Below, piece after piece: positions 1-5,176 of a DNA stretch of 6,843 bases (position 1 is the first letter of the stretch; each line of letters begins with the position of its first letter). The DNA lies in assembly GCA_003454335.1 (NCBI GenBank), contig DMKK01000029.1, forward strand, positions 5,119 through 11,961, written 5' to 3'. Under the pieces are notes generated by a model. That model saw only the letters and a program-made list of their open reading frames with translations, was not told the DNA's origin and did no database searches. Both the position numbers and the translations under genes were made by a program. The DNA is from Gammaproteobacteria bacterium (GTDB taxonomy: Bacteria; Pseudomonadota; Gammaproteobacteria; UBA9214).

Positions 1-433
1 CAGACCTGTTGCCATGGTTCAAAAATGACAAGGCCAGCTTTTGGGCAACATCGGGCGTTATATACTGCTTGCCCTTGTGCACAGACTGAATTGCACAAAT
101 AATCTCCTCGACACCACAACCCTTGGTGATATAACCGGCGGCACCGGCTTCCAGAAGCCTCGCCGGGAATGGATCATCGCTGTGCACCGTGACTGCGATG
201 ATTTTCATATCCGGTGAAGAGCGGGTGATTTTACGTGTCGCCTCCAGCCCTCCGATACCGGGCATACTCACATCCATCAGGATTACATCAGGCTTATTTC
301 TGCGTACCTGCCTGACTGCCTGCTCGCCATCAGCGGCTTCGGCAACAACCTTGATACCACTGGCGTCATCCAGTAACCGCCTTATTCCCCTACGCACCAG
401 ATCGTGATCATCTACCAGCATTACGTTAATCAT
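1..433 (-). CDS. gacA: GacA/UvrY-family two-component response regulator, partial (C-terminus beyond left edge)
   Basis: Cytoplasmic DNA-binding response regulator of the BarA/UvrY (GacS/GacA) type; in known gammaproteobacteria these switch on the small RNAs that titrate CsrA/RsmA. Only the first 144 residues are in the window. They form a complete receiver domain: acidic pair D8-D9, phospho-acceptor D54 inside LMDVSMPGIGGLEATRKI, switch residue T82 and conserved K104 (AGAAGYITKG). From memory it aligns closely and without gaps to E. coli UvrY, and the acceptor is D54 as in GacA. The LuxR-type helix-turn-helix expected at the C-terminus lies outside the window. The start is ATG at 433, preceded by a near-perfect Shine-Dalgarno; a second in-frame ATG at codon 5 would cut into the first beta strand. 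It lies 145 bases downstream of cysG on the same strand. In relatives uvrC usually follows, so that is what I would expect to the left. The family call is secure; gacA versus uvrY is only a naming choice. Confidence 0.93.
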   Translation of the reverse strand, partial: MINVMLVDDHDLVRRGIRRLLDDASGIKVVAEAADGEQAVRQVRRNKPDVILMDVSMPGIGGLEATRKITRSSPDMKIIAVTVHSDDPFPARLLEAGAAGYITKGCGVEEIICAIQSVHKGKQYITPDVAQKLALSFLNHGNRS

Positions 434-434
434 A

Positions 435-444
435 TCTCCTCCTT
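435..444 (-). promoter_or_regulatory. Strong Shine-Dalgarno of the GacA/UvrY gene
   Basis: Read on the minus strand this is AAGGAGGAGA, ending one base before the ATG at 433. It is almost perfectly complementary to the 3' end of 16S rRNA and fixes the start at 433 rather than the in-frame ATG four codons later. It is the strongest ribosome binding site in the window and suggests efficient translation of the regulator. Confidence 0.8.
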
Positions 445-506
445 GTGTCGCTGTTTAACCTGCCTTAGAAACAGTAAACCGAGACGGAGGCTATCATTGG
501 AAAAGG

Positions 507-533
507 GTTATAACAATGGCAAATGTCCTACAA
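507..533 (-). promoter_or_regulatory. Possible sigma-70-like promoter for the response regulator
   Basis: On the minus strand, TTGTAG (528-533) is followed after 15 bases by TATAAC (507-512), about 75 bases before the regulator's start codon. The -10 box is good, but the -35 is mediocre and the spacer is short. It would give the regulator expression independent of cysG, fitting the 145-base gap between them. This is pattern reading only. Confidence 0.28.
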
Positions 534-578
534 GCATGTCAGAAAAAACAGGCAGAGAAACAGCTGTCGGCAAGCGCG

Positions 579-1988
579 TCAGCGGGTCTCCCGGTCGCTG
601 TTTTTTACTCCAAACCAGCCGAGTTTCTCCTGCAGACTGACAACTTCACCAACTATAATAATGGTGGGTGGCTGCAGTTGCTCCCGTTGCGCAAGGTCCG
701 CCAGTGATTCCAGGGTTTCAATATAGATCCGCTGCTTGTGTGTGGTCCCCTGCTGCACCAGTGCAACCGGCGTTTCCCGCGGCAGTCCATGCGCAACAAG
801 TTCCCGGCCGATTACCGGAATACTGTGCAACCCCATGTAAAAAACGATGGTTTGCGCCGGTTTGGCCAGCGTTCCCCAGTCCAGGTCGACACTGCCATCC
901 TTCAGGTGTCCGGTCACAAAAATACATGACTGGGCATAATCACGGTGTGTCAGTGGAATACCCGCATAGCTTGCACAACCGGATGCAGCAGTAATCCCGG
1001 GCACCACCTGAAAGGGAATCCCTTCTTCCGCCAGTGTTTCGATTTCCTCGCCACCACGCCCAAAAATAAAGGGGTCGCCACCCTTGAGACGCAACACACG
1101 CTTGCCTTCTTTCGCCAGGCGCACAAGCAACTGGTTGATACTCTCCTGTGTGAGCGTATGCCGGTCACGCGCCTTGCCGGCATAGATCAATTCGGCATCA
1201 CGCCGCACCATATCAAGAACAGGCTCGGAGACCAGCCGGTCATATACGACCACGTCTGCCTGCTGCATCAAACGCAATGCCCTGAAGGTAATCAGGTCCG
1301 GATCCCCGGGACCGGCCCCCACCAGATAGACTTCACCGGGGCTTTTGTAGTGCGCATCGGTATCTTCAATGGCTTCCTGCAACGCCCTGCGTGCCTGTTC
1401 CTCCCGGCCGGCAAATAACAACTCTGCAACGCGTCCCTGCAGGATATTCTCCCAGAAATAACGGCGCTGTTCTGCATCGGAAAAACGCCGCTTGACGGAG
1501 TGACGGAATTCGTCGACCAGCTGCGCCAACCGCCCATAGGCTGCAGGGATATAACTCTCCAGCCGTGCACGCAACAGCCGTGCAAGCACCGGTGAAGCAC
1601 CGCCCGTTGAGACCGCCACCTGCACTGGCGAACGATCAATAACCGACGGCATGATAAAGCTGCACAGTTCCGGGTTGTCGACAACATTTACCGGAATCCT
1701 GTGTAGATTTGCCAGTTCGGAAACTGCCCGATTAACGGCCTCATCATCCGTTGCGGCAATCACCAACACCACACCGTCCATGTCCGCTTCCCGAAACTCG
1801 CGCTCTATACAGCTCACTGCACCCTGTTCAACCAGAGTCTTTACCTCACCACAGGCCGCCGGCGTCACGACGGTAATCTGTGCGCCCGCCCTGCTCAACA
1901 GGGTCGCCTTTCTGGCTGCCACCTTGCCGCCACCGACAACCAGGCATGGCCGGTCTTCAATCTTCAGAAATATGGGCAAGTAATCCAT
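579..1988 (-). CDS. cysG: Siroheme synthase CysG (precorrin-2 dehydrogenase / sirohydrochlorin ferrochelatase / uroporphyrinogen-III C-methyltransferase)
   Basis: A 469-residue trifunctional cytoplasmic enzyme that makes siroheme from uroporphyrinogen III: two SAM-dependent methylations, NAD-dependent oxidation of precorrin-2, then iron insertion. The N-terminal half (about 1-210) is the dehydrogenase/chelatase: Rossmann glycine motif VVGGGKVAARK (18-27), catalytic D104 in NVVD, and FIMPSVIDRSP. The C-terminal half (about 218-462) is the methyltransferase: VGAGPGDPDL (223-232), D250 in YDRLVS, LKGGDPFIFGRGGEE (301-315), PGITAASGC (330-338), and M385 in FYMGL. D104 matches Salmonella CysG in number; D250 and M385 correspond to its D248 and M382. 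Position 128, a phosphorylated serine in the Salmonella structure, is threonine here. The length is normal for a full fusion. The ATG at 1988 has AAGG about 10 bases upstream, a modest ribosome binding site. It lies 47 bases downstream of grxC and is probably co-transcribed with it. Next to a DsrS-like gene, the likely demand for siroheme is sulfite reductase (DsrAB, possibly also assimilatory). Confidence 0.97.
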   Translation of the reverse strand: MDYLPIFLKIEDRPCLVVGGGKVAARKATLLSRAGAQITVVTPAACGEVKTLVEQGAVSCIEREFREADMDGVVLVIAATDDEAVNRAVSELANLHRIPVNVVDNPELCSFIMPSVIDRSPVQVAVSTGGASPVLARLLRARLESYIPAAYGRLAQLVDEFRHSVKRRFSDAEQRRYFWENILQGRVAELLFAGREEQARRALQEAIEDTDAHYKSPGEVYLVGAGPGDPDLITFRALRLMQQADVVVYDRLVSEPVLDMVRRDAELIYAGKARDRHTLTQESINQLLVRLAKEGKRVLRLKGGDPFIFGRGGEEIETLAEEGIPFQVVPGITAASGCASYAGIPLTHRDYAQSCIFVTGHLKDGSVDLDWGTLAKPAQTIVFYMGLHSIPVIGRELVAHGLPRETPVALVQQGTTHKQRIYIETLESLADLAQREQLQPPTIIIVGEVVSLQEKLGWFGVKNSDRETR

Positions 1989-2035
1989 AGGTCATCTGCC
2001 TTGGTAGTTTTTCGGGAATAAATCAATTGCTGGAA

Positions 2036-2296
2036 TCAATCAGCCACAAGCAACGGATCCAGACCACCCCGTCGATCAAGGGCGGCCAGATCATCATAGC
2101 CACCTATATGCTGATCACCGATAAAAATCTGCGGCACTGTCCTGCGCCCGGTTAACGCAATCATATCCTTGAACCCATCCGGAATGGAATCAACGAGAAT
2201 CTTGGTAATCTCGCCCACTCCCTTGGACTTCAACAGCATCTCTGCCCGCACGCAGTAAGGACAGAAATCGGTACAGTACATTCGAATATCAGTCAT
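2036..2296 (-). CDS. grxC: Glutaredoxin 3 (GrxC type, dithiol CPYC)
   Basis: An 86-residue cytoplasmic thiol-disulfide oxidoreductase that uses glutathione to reduce disulfides and mixed disulfides. It is a complete single thioredoxin-fold domain: active site C12-P-Y-C15, the cis-proline loop TVPQIFIG (53-60), and the glutathione-binding GGYDDL followed by ALDRRGGLDPLL. It aligns over its full length with E. coli Grx3 (GrxC), with Tyr where that enzyme has its extra Cys65. An additional cysteine (C8) lies just before the active site. The ATG overlaps the stop codon of the upstream dsrS-like gene (ATGA, 2293-2296), and GAGGGG lies 3 bases before it, so translation is probably coupled. Its place between dsrS and cysG suggests service in thiol or persulfide handling for sulfur oxidation, which is inferred from context. 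The enzyme family itself is secure. Confidence 0.95.
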   Translation of the reverse strand: MTDIRMYCTDFCPYCVRAEMLLKSKGVGEITKILVDSIPDGFKDMIALTGRRTVPQIFIGDQHIGGYDDLAALDRRGGLDPLLVAD

Positions 2297-3441
2297 GAGC
2301 CCCTCAAAATCTTGATGTGTTCGCTAATTGGTTCAGTCACAGGCCGCAGTTGCTTGCGCATAACCGTCCCGATGGCATCTGTTCTGGAAAAGACGGGATC
2401 CAGCACCGGCTCACCCAGCATGGCAAGAAACAACATTGCCCGAATATAATGTTCATCATCCGGAAGCACCTGGAACAGTGCCTGCAAACATTGCCCGGCA
2501 ACCCCGTCCGTACAACCCGGACCGGCACCGGCGCCACCAGCCAACGCACCGGACAGATGTACAACCCCCGATATATCAAACTTTCTCTGCCTCTCGAGTG
2601 GCAACGTGACTGAATACGTTTCAAGGGCACACATCAGCTCAACCATAACATCCTGGTTAGACGGTTTCTTCAGCACGGCTTCCACACAGGCCAGGTACGT
2701 CTGCCCGGCCGGACTCAGCAAACGGCACAACTGCACCGCAAACGGATTATCCTCAGCCAGCAGACTTGCCAACTGCCGGGTGACCCTTTCCCTGTCGGAA
2801 TGCGCGGCCTGCCTGACGGGCAAGGCATCCGGCAATGTCTGCAGGAAACCGACATAATATGCATTCTTGAGCCGACCCTTCTGCCATAGTCCGGACCGCA
2901 CATTCTCATTAACAAGCTCGCCCTGCAACACCAGGCTGACCGTCTTTATCTGGTTCCGCGCTTCTTCTTCAAACGGCAGGAACTCAATCAGAAAATCTGC
3001 CAGCACCGGGCCCATTTCCCCGTTTACCACCGCTGCCTGCTGCAACATACAACGGGCATTATCAGATGTCTGCGACGCCCACCAGGCCCTGCGGGCCAGT
3101 TCATCGGTAATCCCGGCCGCATTGACAACCGCAACAACCGCTTCCGGCTCACCCAGCATCAACAGCGACTCAAGGACCTCGTCACGAGCCTGCCCCATAC
3201 GCGTCCAGCGCTTTAAATAGACAGGATACCCCCCGGGCGAACCCAGCACATGACTGGACAGGGTTTCGCGGACTCTCCTCAGGTAAGACTCGTCGCGGCA
3301 ATTGGGATTAAGCTGTACCTTTGCCTCGCCTTTTTCCGAGAGCGCAAATAACGTCATGCGTGACTCATCAATCCGAACGGCTTCTATCGGACTCGCCAAC
3401 AAGACATTAATCCGCAGCGCATCTTCCGGCGTCAGATCCAT
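2293..3441 (-). CDS. dsrS: DsrS-like protein (sulfur-oxidation/Dsr-associated, cytoplasmic)
   Basis: A 382-residue soluble protein without signal peptide or membrane segment. I recognise it from memory as DsrS-like: the N-terminal MDLTPEDALRINVLLA, the block SSHVLGSPGGYPVYLKRWTRMGQ (about 62-84), LGEPEAVVAVVNAAGITDELARRAWWA (about 96-122), and a largely alpha-helical remainder. DsrS is encoded with the reverse Dsr genes in purple sulfur bacteria such as Allochromatium vinosum. Its biochemical role is unresolved, though it has been reported to affect dsr expression. A Gly/Ala-rich stretch (about 299-316) breaks the helical pattern and may be a flexible loop. Seven cysteines are scattered, with no CxxC. 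I chose ATG 3441 over an in-frame TTG at 3450 because the family-like sequence begins there; neither has a clear Shine-Dalgarno. It starts 37 bases after the Sel1 gene and overlaps grxC by 4 bases. No other dsr gene is adjacent, so identity rests on sequence memory plus the grxC-cysG context. Confidence 0.68.
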   Translation of the reverse strand: MDLTPEDALRINVLLASPIEAVRIDESRMTLFALSEKGEAKVQLNPNCRDESYLRRVRETLSSHVLGSPGGYPVYLKRWTRMGQARDEVLESLLMLGEPEAVVAVVNAAGITDELARRAWWASQTSDNARCMLQQAAVVNGEMGPVLADFLIEFLPFEEEARNQIKTVSLVLQGELVNENVRSGLWQKGRLKNAYYVGFLQTLPDALPVRQAAHSDRERVTRQLASLLAEDNPFAVQLCRLLSPAGQTYLACVEAVLKKPSNQDVMVELMCALETYSVTLPLERQRKFDISGVVHLSGALAGGAGAGPGCTDGVAGQCLQALFQVLPDDEHYIRAMLFLAMLGEPVLDPVFSRTDAIGTVMRKQLRPVTEPISEHIKILRGS

Positions 3442-3478
3442 GGGTATCAATCAGGAAAACAGGCAGCGCAGTGTGCAG

Positions 3479-3913
3479 CTAGAGATCAAAACCCGCCGCC
3501 GCATACAGGCGTTTGGCCTCTTCCGGGTCCTTCTCAACACCGTTGCCCTCTTCATACATTATGGCAAGTGTCGTTATTGATCCTGCAAGTCCCTGCTCTG
3601 CAGCCTTGCGAAACCACGCTGCCGCCCTGGCAGGATCCTTTTCGACACATTCTCCTTCAAGGTACATAAAGCCGAGACCATGCTGGGCAATGGCATGCCC
3701 CTGCTCTGCCGCTGCCTGCATCATTTGCAAGGCCCGTTCATCATTGCGCACCACGCCCAGACCGTTCTGGCACATGATGGCGACCCGGTGTTGCGCATCC
3801 GCATCGCCACCTTGCGCCAGCGGCGAAAGGAACTGCATGGCCAGGGAAAAGTTTTTTGCTTCAAAAGCCGCCACACCACTGCTGTAATCCGGATCATTCA
3901 GTTCTACCGTCAT
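3479..3913 (-). CDS. Cytoplasmic Sel1-like repeat (tetratricopeptide-type) protein
   Basis: A 144-residue all-helical repeat protein; Sel1-like repeats generally act as protein-protein scaffolds. About three repeats are visible: one around 23-54 (AMQFLSPLAQGGDADAQHRVAIMCQNGLGV), one around 57-92 (ERALQMMQAAAEQG...LGFMYLEG), one around 94-126 (PARAAAWFRKAAEQG...LAIMYEEGNGV), then a partial helix (DPEEAKRLYAAAG). There is no signal peptide, whereas many Sel1 proteins are exported, so it should be cytoplasmic. I use the ATG at 3913 because GAGG lies 6 bases before it; an in-frame ATG at 3925 gives 148 residues but has no ribosome binding site. It is the first gene of the presumed sel1-dsrS-grxC-cysG operon, 37 bases before dsrS. 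The partner is unknown; DsrS is the obvious candidate by position. Confidence 0.88.
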   Translation of the reverse strand: MTVELNDPDYSSGVAAFEAKNFSLAMQFLSPLAQGGDADAQHRVAIMCQNGLGVVRNDERALQMMQAAAEQGHAIAQHGLGFMYLEGECVEKDPARAAAWFRKAAEQGLAGSITTLAIMYEEGNGVEKDPEEAKRLYAAAGFDL

Positions 3914-3919
3914 ATCACG

Positions 3920-3923
3920 CCTC
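3920..3923 (-). promoter_or_regulatory. Shine-Dalgarno that decides the Sel1 gene start
   Basis: GAGG on the minus strand, 6 bases before the ATG at 3913. It lies between the two candidate ATGs (3925 and 3913) and overlaps the first one, so it can serve only the second. Confidence 0.55.
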
Positions 3924-3965
3924 ATTTGCCGACCAAAAGAATGACCATGGCCATGTTGGTATTTT

Positions 3966-3977
3966 GTAGCCTGCTAC
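3966..3977. repeat. Short inverted repeat upstream of the sel1-dsrS-grxC-cysG operon
   Basis: GTAGC, two bases, GCTAC: a perfect 5-base inverted repeat about 53 bases upstream of the Sel1 start codon. On the minus strand it sits between a weak -35-like TTAATG and a weak -10-like CAAAAT, placed where an operator could act. Short inverted repeats are common by chance, so its function is uncertain. Confidence 0.35.
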
Positions 3978-4061
3978 ACTAACCATTAAGCCCCGGGCAT
4001 CGAATACCCCTAAAGAGAGAATATGCCTGATCTTTCATAAAGATACAGCCATCATGTTGTT

Positions 4062-4116
4062 TTGAAATCACTCTCCCCATAGGGATATACGGGGCAAAAA
4101 TAGGCTCCTGTATACT
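4062..4116 (+). promoter_or_regulatory. Candidate sigma-70-like promoter elements for the small acidic-protein gene
   Basis: Two readings are possible. In the first, TTGAAA (4062-4067) and TATACG (4086-4091) are separated by 18 bases. In the second, TATACT (4111-4116) is a better -10 box, preceded directly by TG, but has no good -35. Either predicts a 5' leader of roughly 100-130 bases before the ATG at 4228, long for such a small gene. Confidence 0.4.
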
Positions 4117-4227
4117 TGCGCAGCATGTAAGTAACCTTAATCTAAACAATGACATCCGTGGCTGCACAGATAACAGGTGACAGCGACAGCAACCTGATTG
4201 AAACACATATAGCACTAGGAGACAGAG

Positions 4228-4422
4228 ATGAACCAGGAATACTATGACGCCGTCACCAAGATGGAAGGAATGAACGTTGATGCTGAATACGTACAGGGCT
4301 GGCAGGGTGGTTACCTGTTAAACCCGGAGCGTGAAGAACAACGCGTGAACGAAGCCTACTCAGCCGGTTACGAAGACGGCAAGGCCCACAACATGGATAA
4401 CTTCGACAACTGGAAGAAGTAA
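4228..4422 (+). CDS. Small acidic protein of unknown function (64 aa)
   Basis: A 64-residue, soluble, strongly acidic protein (about 13 Asp/Glu against 6 Lys/Arg) without cysteines, signal peptide or membrane segment. Its aromatic/glycine motifs are distinctive: YVQGWQGGYL (21-30), NPEREEQRVNEAYSAGYEDGK (32-52), and an end NMDNFDNWKK. I do not recognise a characterised family. The GYEDG and GW..GY elements faintly recall ribosome modulation factor, but the order differs and the protein is acidic rather than basic, so I do not propose that. It is very likely a real, well-expressed gene: AGGAGA (4217-4222) lies 5 bases before the ATG, and a strong terminator begins about 20 bases after the stop. 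It is transcribed alone, divergent from the sel1-dsrS operon and convergent with the gene at 4485-5042. Confidence 0.85.
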   Translation: MNQEYYDAVTKMEGMNVDAEYVQGWQGGYLLNPEREEQRVNEAYSAGYEDGKAHNMDNFDNWKK

Positions 4423-4440
4423 TCCCGGCCACAGATTAAT

Positions 4441-4470
4441 AAAAAAAGGCGGGTCACCCCGCCTTTTTTT
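4441..4470. terminator. Bidirectional rho-independent terminator
   Basis: Seven A's (4441-4447), the stem GGCGGG (4448-4453), loop TCAC, stem CCCGCC (4458-4463), then seven T's (4464-4470). The arms are fully complementary, and the A- and T-tracts give a U-tract on both strands. It therefore ends the small plus-strand gene (stop at 4422) and the convergent minus-strand gene (stop at 4485), and insulates the two. Confidence 0.95.
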
Positions 4471-4484
4471 ATGTCCGGTCACTT

Positions 4485-5042
4485 TTAACCCGGGGCTCTT
4501 GCAAACAGCTCCCGCAATGCCTTGTTCAACGGCTTGAGGGTTTCCGGCACTTCAACATCCATCACCTGGTCAGTGATCCACTGGTTATCTTTTTCGCCCA
4601 TCACCGCCGTGACGCATTCACCAAGATAGCGTTTCATGGCATAGCCGGGTTCCCCATCCGGCATGGGGCACTCCGCATAATTGGCGCCACGCTCGTTGAT
4701 CAACGCAATCAGTGGCCCGCGGTAATCTCCCGTCCCCTCTGCGTCAGCACGGTTCTCCTGCATAGTATTGGCCAGGTGACGTGCCAGCGAGGTAATAAAT
4801 TCCTGTCGTTCATTCGCATCCAGTGCTTCTGCCTGCTTGCGATCCGCCAGGTGCAACAAAAAGGCAAGGAATTCCGCAATCACATCCATGCGCTGAGAAC
4901 GTGACTCTGTCTGAAAGCCTTCATTCTCCAGGTTCAGCAATCCCTGCTGGGCAATACGCCACAAAATAAATGCCACCGCACCACCGGTCTCATCAAGCGT
5001 GCGCTCCCTGCCCTTGTTGCTCCATTTGCTTTTGACTCTCAC
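4485..5042 (-). CDS. Conserved-looking hypothetical protein, 185 aa, mostly helical
   Basis: A soluble 185-residue protein that I cannot assign to a named family. The N-terminus is basic (MRVKSKWSNKGRERT), followed by amphipathic and hydrophobic helices (GGAVAFILWRIAQQGLLNL about 20-38, MDVIAEFLAFLLHLADR about 52-68). The second half contains ITSLARHLANTM, an acidic/glycine turn (AEGTGDYRGP), and two cysteines at 125 and 143 (YAECPMPDG, GECVTAVMG). The AFILWRI and EFLAFLLHL stretches are short, with charges around them, so I read them as buried helices rather than membrane spans. The start is GTG at 5042, supported by GGAGAG 6 bases upstream; the next in-frame ATG is codon 52, inside a helix. 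It is divergent from the gene at 5177 across 134 bases and ends on the shared terminator. The gene is convincing; its function is not known to me. Confidence 0.85.
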   Translation of the reverse strand: MRVKSKWSNKGRERTLDETGGAVAFILWRIAQQGLLNLENEGFQTESRSQRMDVIAEFLAFLLHLADRKQAEALDANERQEFITSLARHLANTMQENRADAEGTGDYRGPLIALINERGANYAECPMPDGEPGYAMKRYLGECVTAVMGEKDNQWITDQVMDVEVPETLKPLNKALRELFARAPG

Positions 5043-5084
5043 TTCAATCTCTCCAGACCAAACATTTTTGATTTATTCGAAAAA

Positions 5085-5106
5085 TACCCAACAGACAGGA
5101 TGGGTA
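5085..5106. repeat. Inverted repeat in the divergent promoter gap
   Basis: TACCCA (5085-5090) and TGGGTA (5101-5106) are perfect 6-base arms around a 10-base spacer. The element lies roughly mid-way between the divergent GTG starts at 5042 and 5177. It could be a two-half-site operator or a leader hairpin; there is no following T-tract, so it is not a terminator. Confidence 0.4.
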
Positions 5107-5132
5107 AAGGAGCGTAGCGACGATCAGAACCG

Positions 5133-5144
5133 CATGCTAGCATG
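5133..5144. repeat. Perfect 12-base palindrome upstream of the 5177 gene
   Basis: CATGCTAGCATG is its own reverse complement over 12 bases, centred about 38 bases before the GTG start at 5177. The position suits a repressor operator or a promoter-proximal transcription factor site. The two ATGs inside it are out of frame with the downstream gene. Confidence 0.45.
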
Positions 5145-5176
5145 GAATTATCAACGGTTTCAGCAAGGTTATCAGC

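Larger units (their letters stand above)
3914..4227. other. Divergent intergenic region between the sel1-dsrS operon and the small acidic-protein gene
   Basis: These 314 bases hold no convincing gene and are more AT-rich than the flanking genes. They must carry the promoters for both directions. The 78-codon minus-strand frame at 3979-4215 lacks a ribosome binding site and has cysteine-rich, low-quality composition, so I reject it. Visible elements are a 10-base palindrome CATGGCCATG (3946-3955), the inverted repeat GTAGC-CT-GCTAC (3966-3977), possible plus-strand promoter boxes around 4062-4116, and a short tandem GACAGC-GACAGC (4179-4190) in the leader of the small gene. Confidence 0.6.

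Noticed and set aside
228..232. Residues 228-232 (HEVGE) of the 361-residue protein as a zinc-protease site
   Set aside because: The motif is not HExxH, and I see no third ligand or protease-like context. These positions are protein residues of the gene at 5177-6262.
548..568. Possible terminator after cysG (ACAG...CTGT followed by T's on the minus strand)
   Set aside because: The stem is only 4-5 pairs with a 12-base loop and little GC. The 8-base palindrome ACAGCTGT nearby does not improve it. Not strong enough to call.
945..1418. 157-codon plus-strand frame antisense to cysG
   Set aside because: It is a shadow frame opposite the well-conserved methyltransferase domain, with no family-like motif and no ribosome binding site.
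3442..3450. TTG at 3450 as start of the DsrS-like protein
   Set aside because: ATG 3441 lies three codons downstream, where the family-like sequence begins, and the TTG has no ribosome binding site to favour it. The choice remains uncertain because neither has a good one.
4126..4141. TGTAAG-N4-CTTAAT, resembling the GacA upstream activating site TGTAAG-N6-CTTACA
   Set aside because: The spacing is 4 rather than 6 and the second half matches only partly. It also lies downstream of the likely -10 box, whereas GacA sites lie well upstream of promoters.
3979..4215. Minus-strand 78-codon open frame in the divergent gap
   Set aside because: It has no ribosome binding site and a cysteine-rich composition unlike the neighbours, and it covers the promoter region and leader of the small acidic gene.
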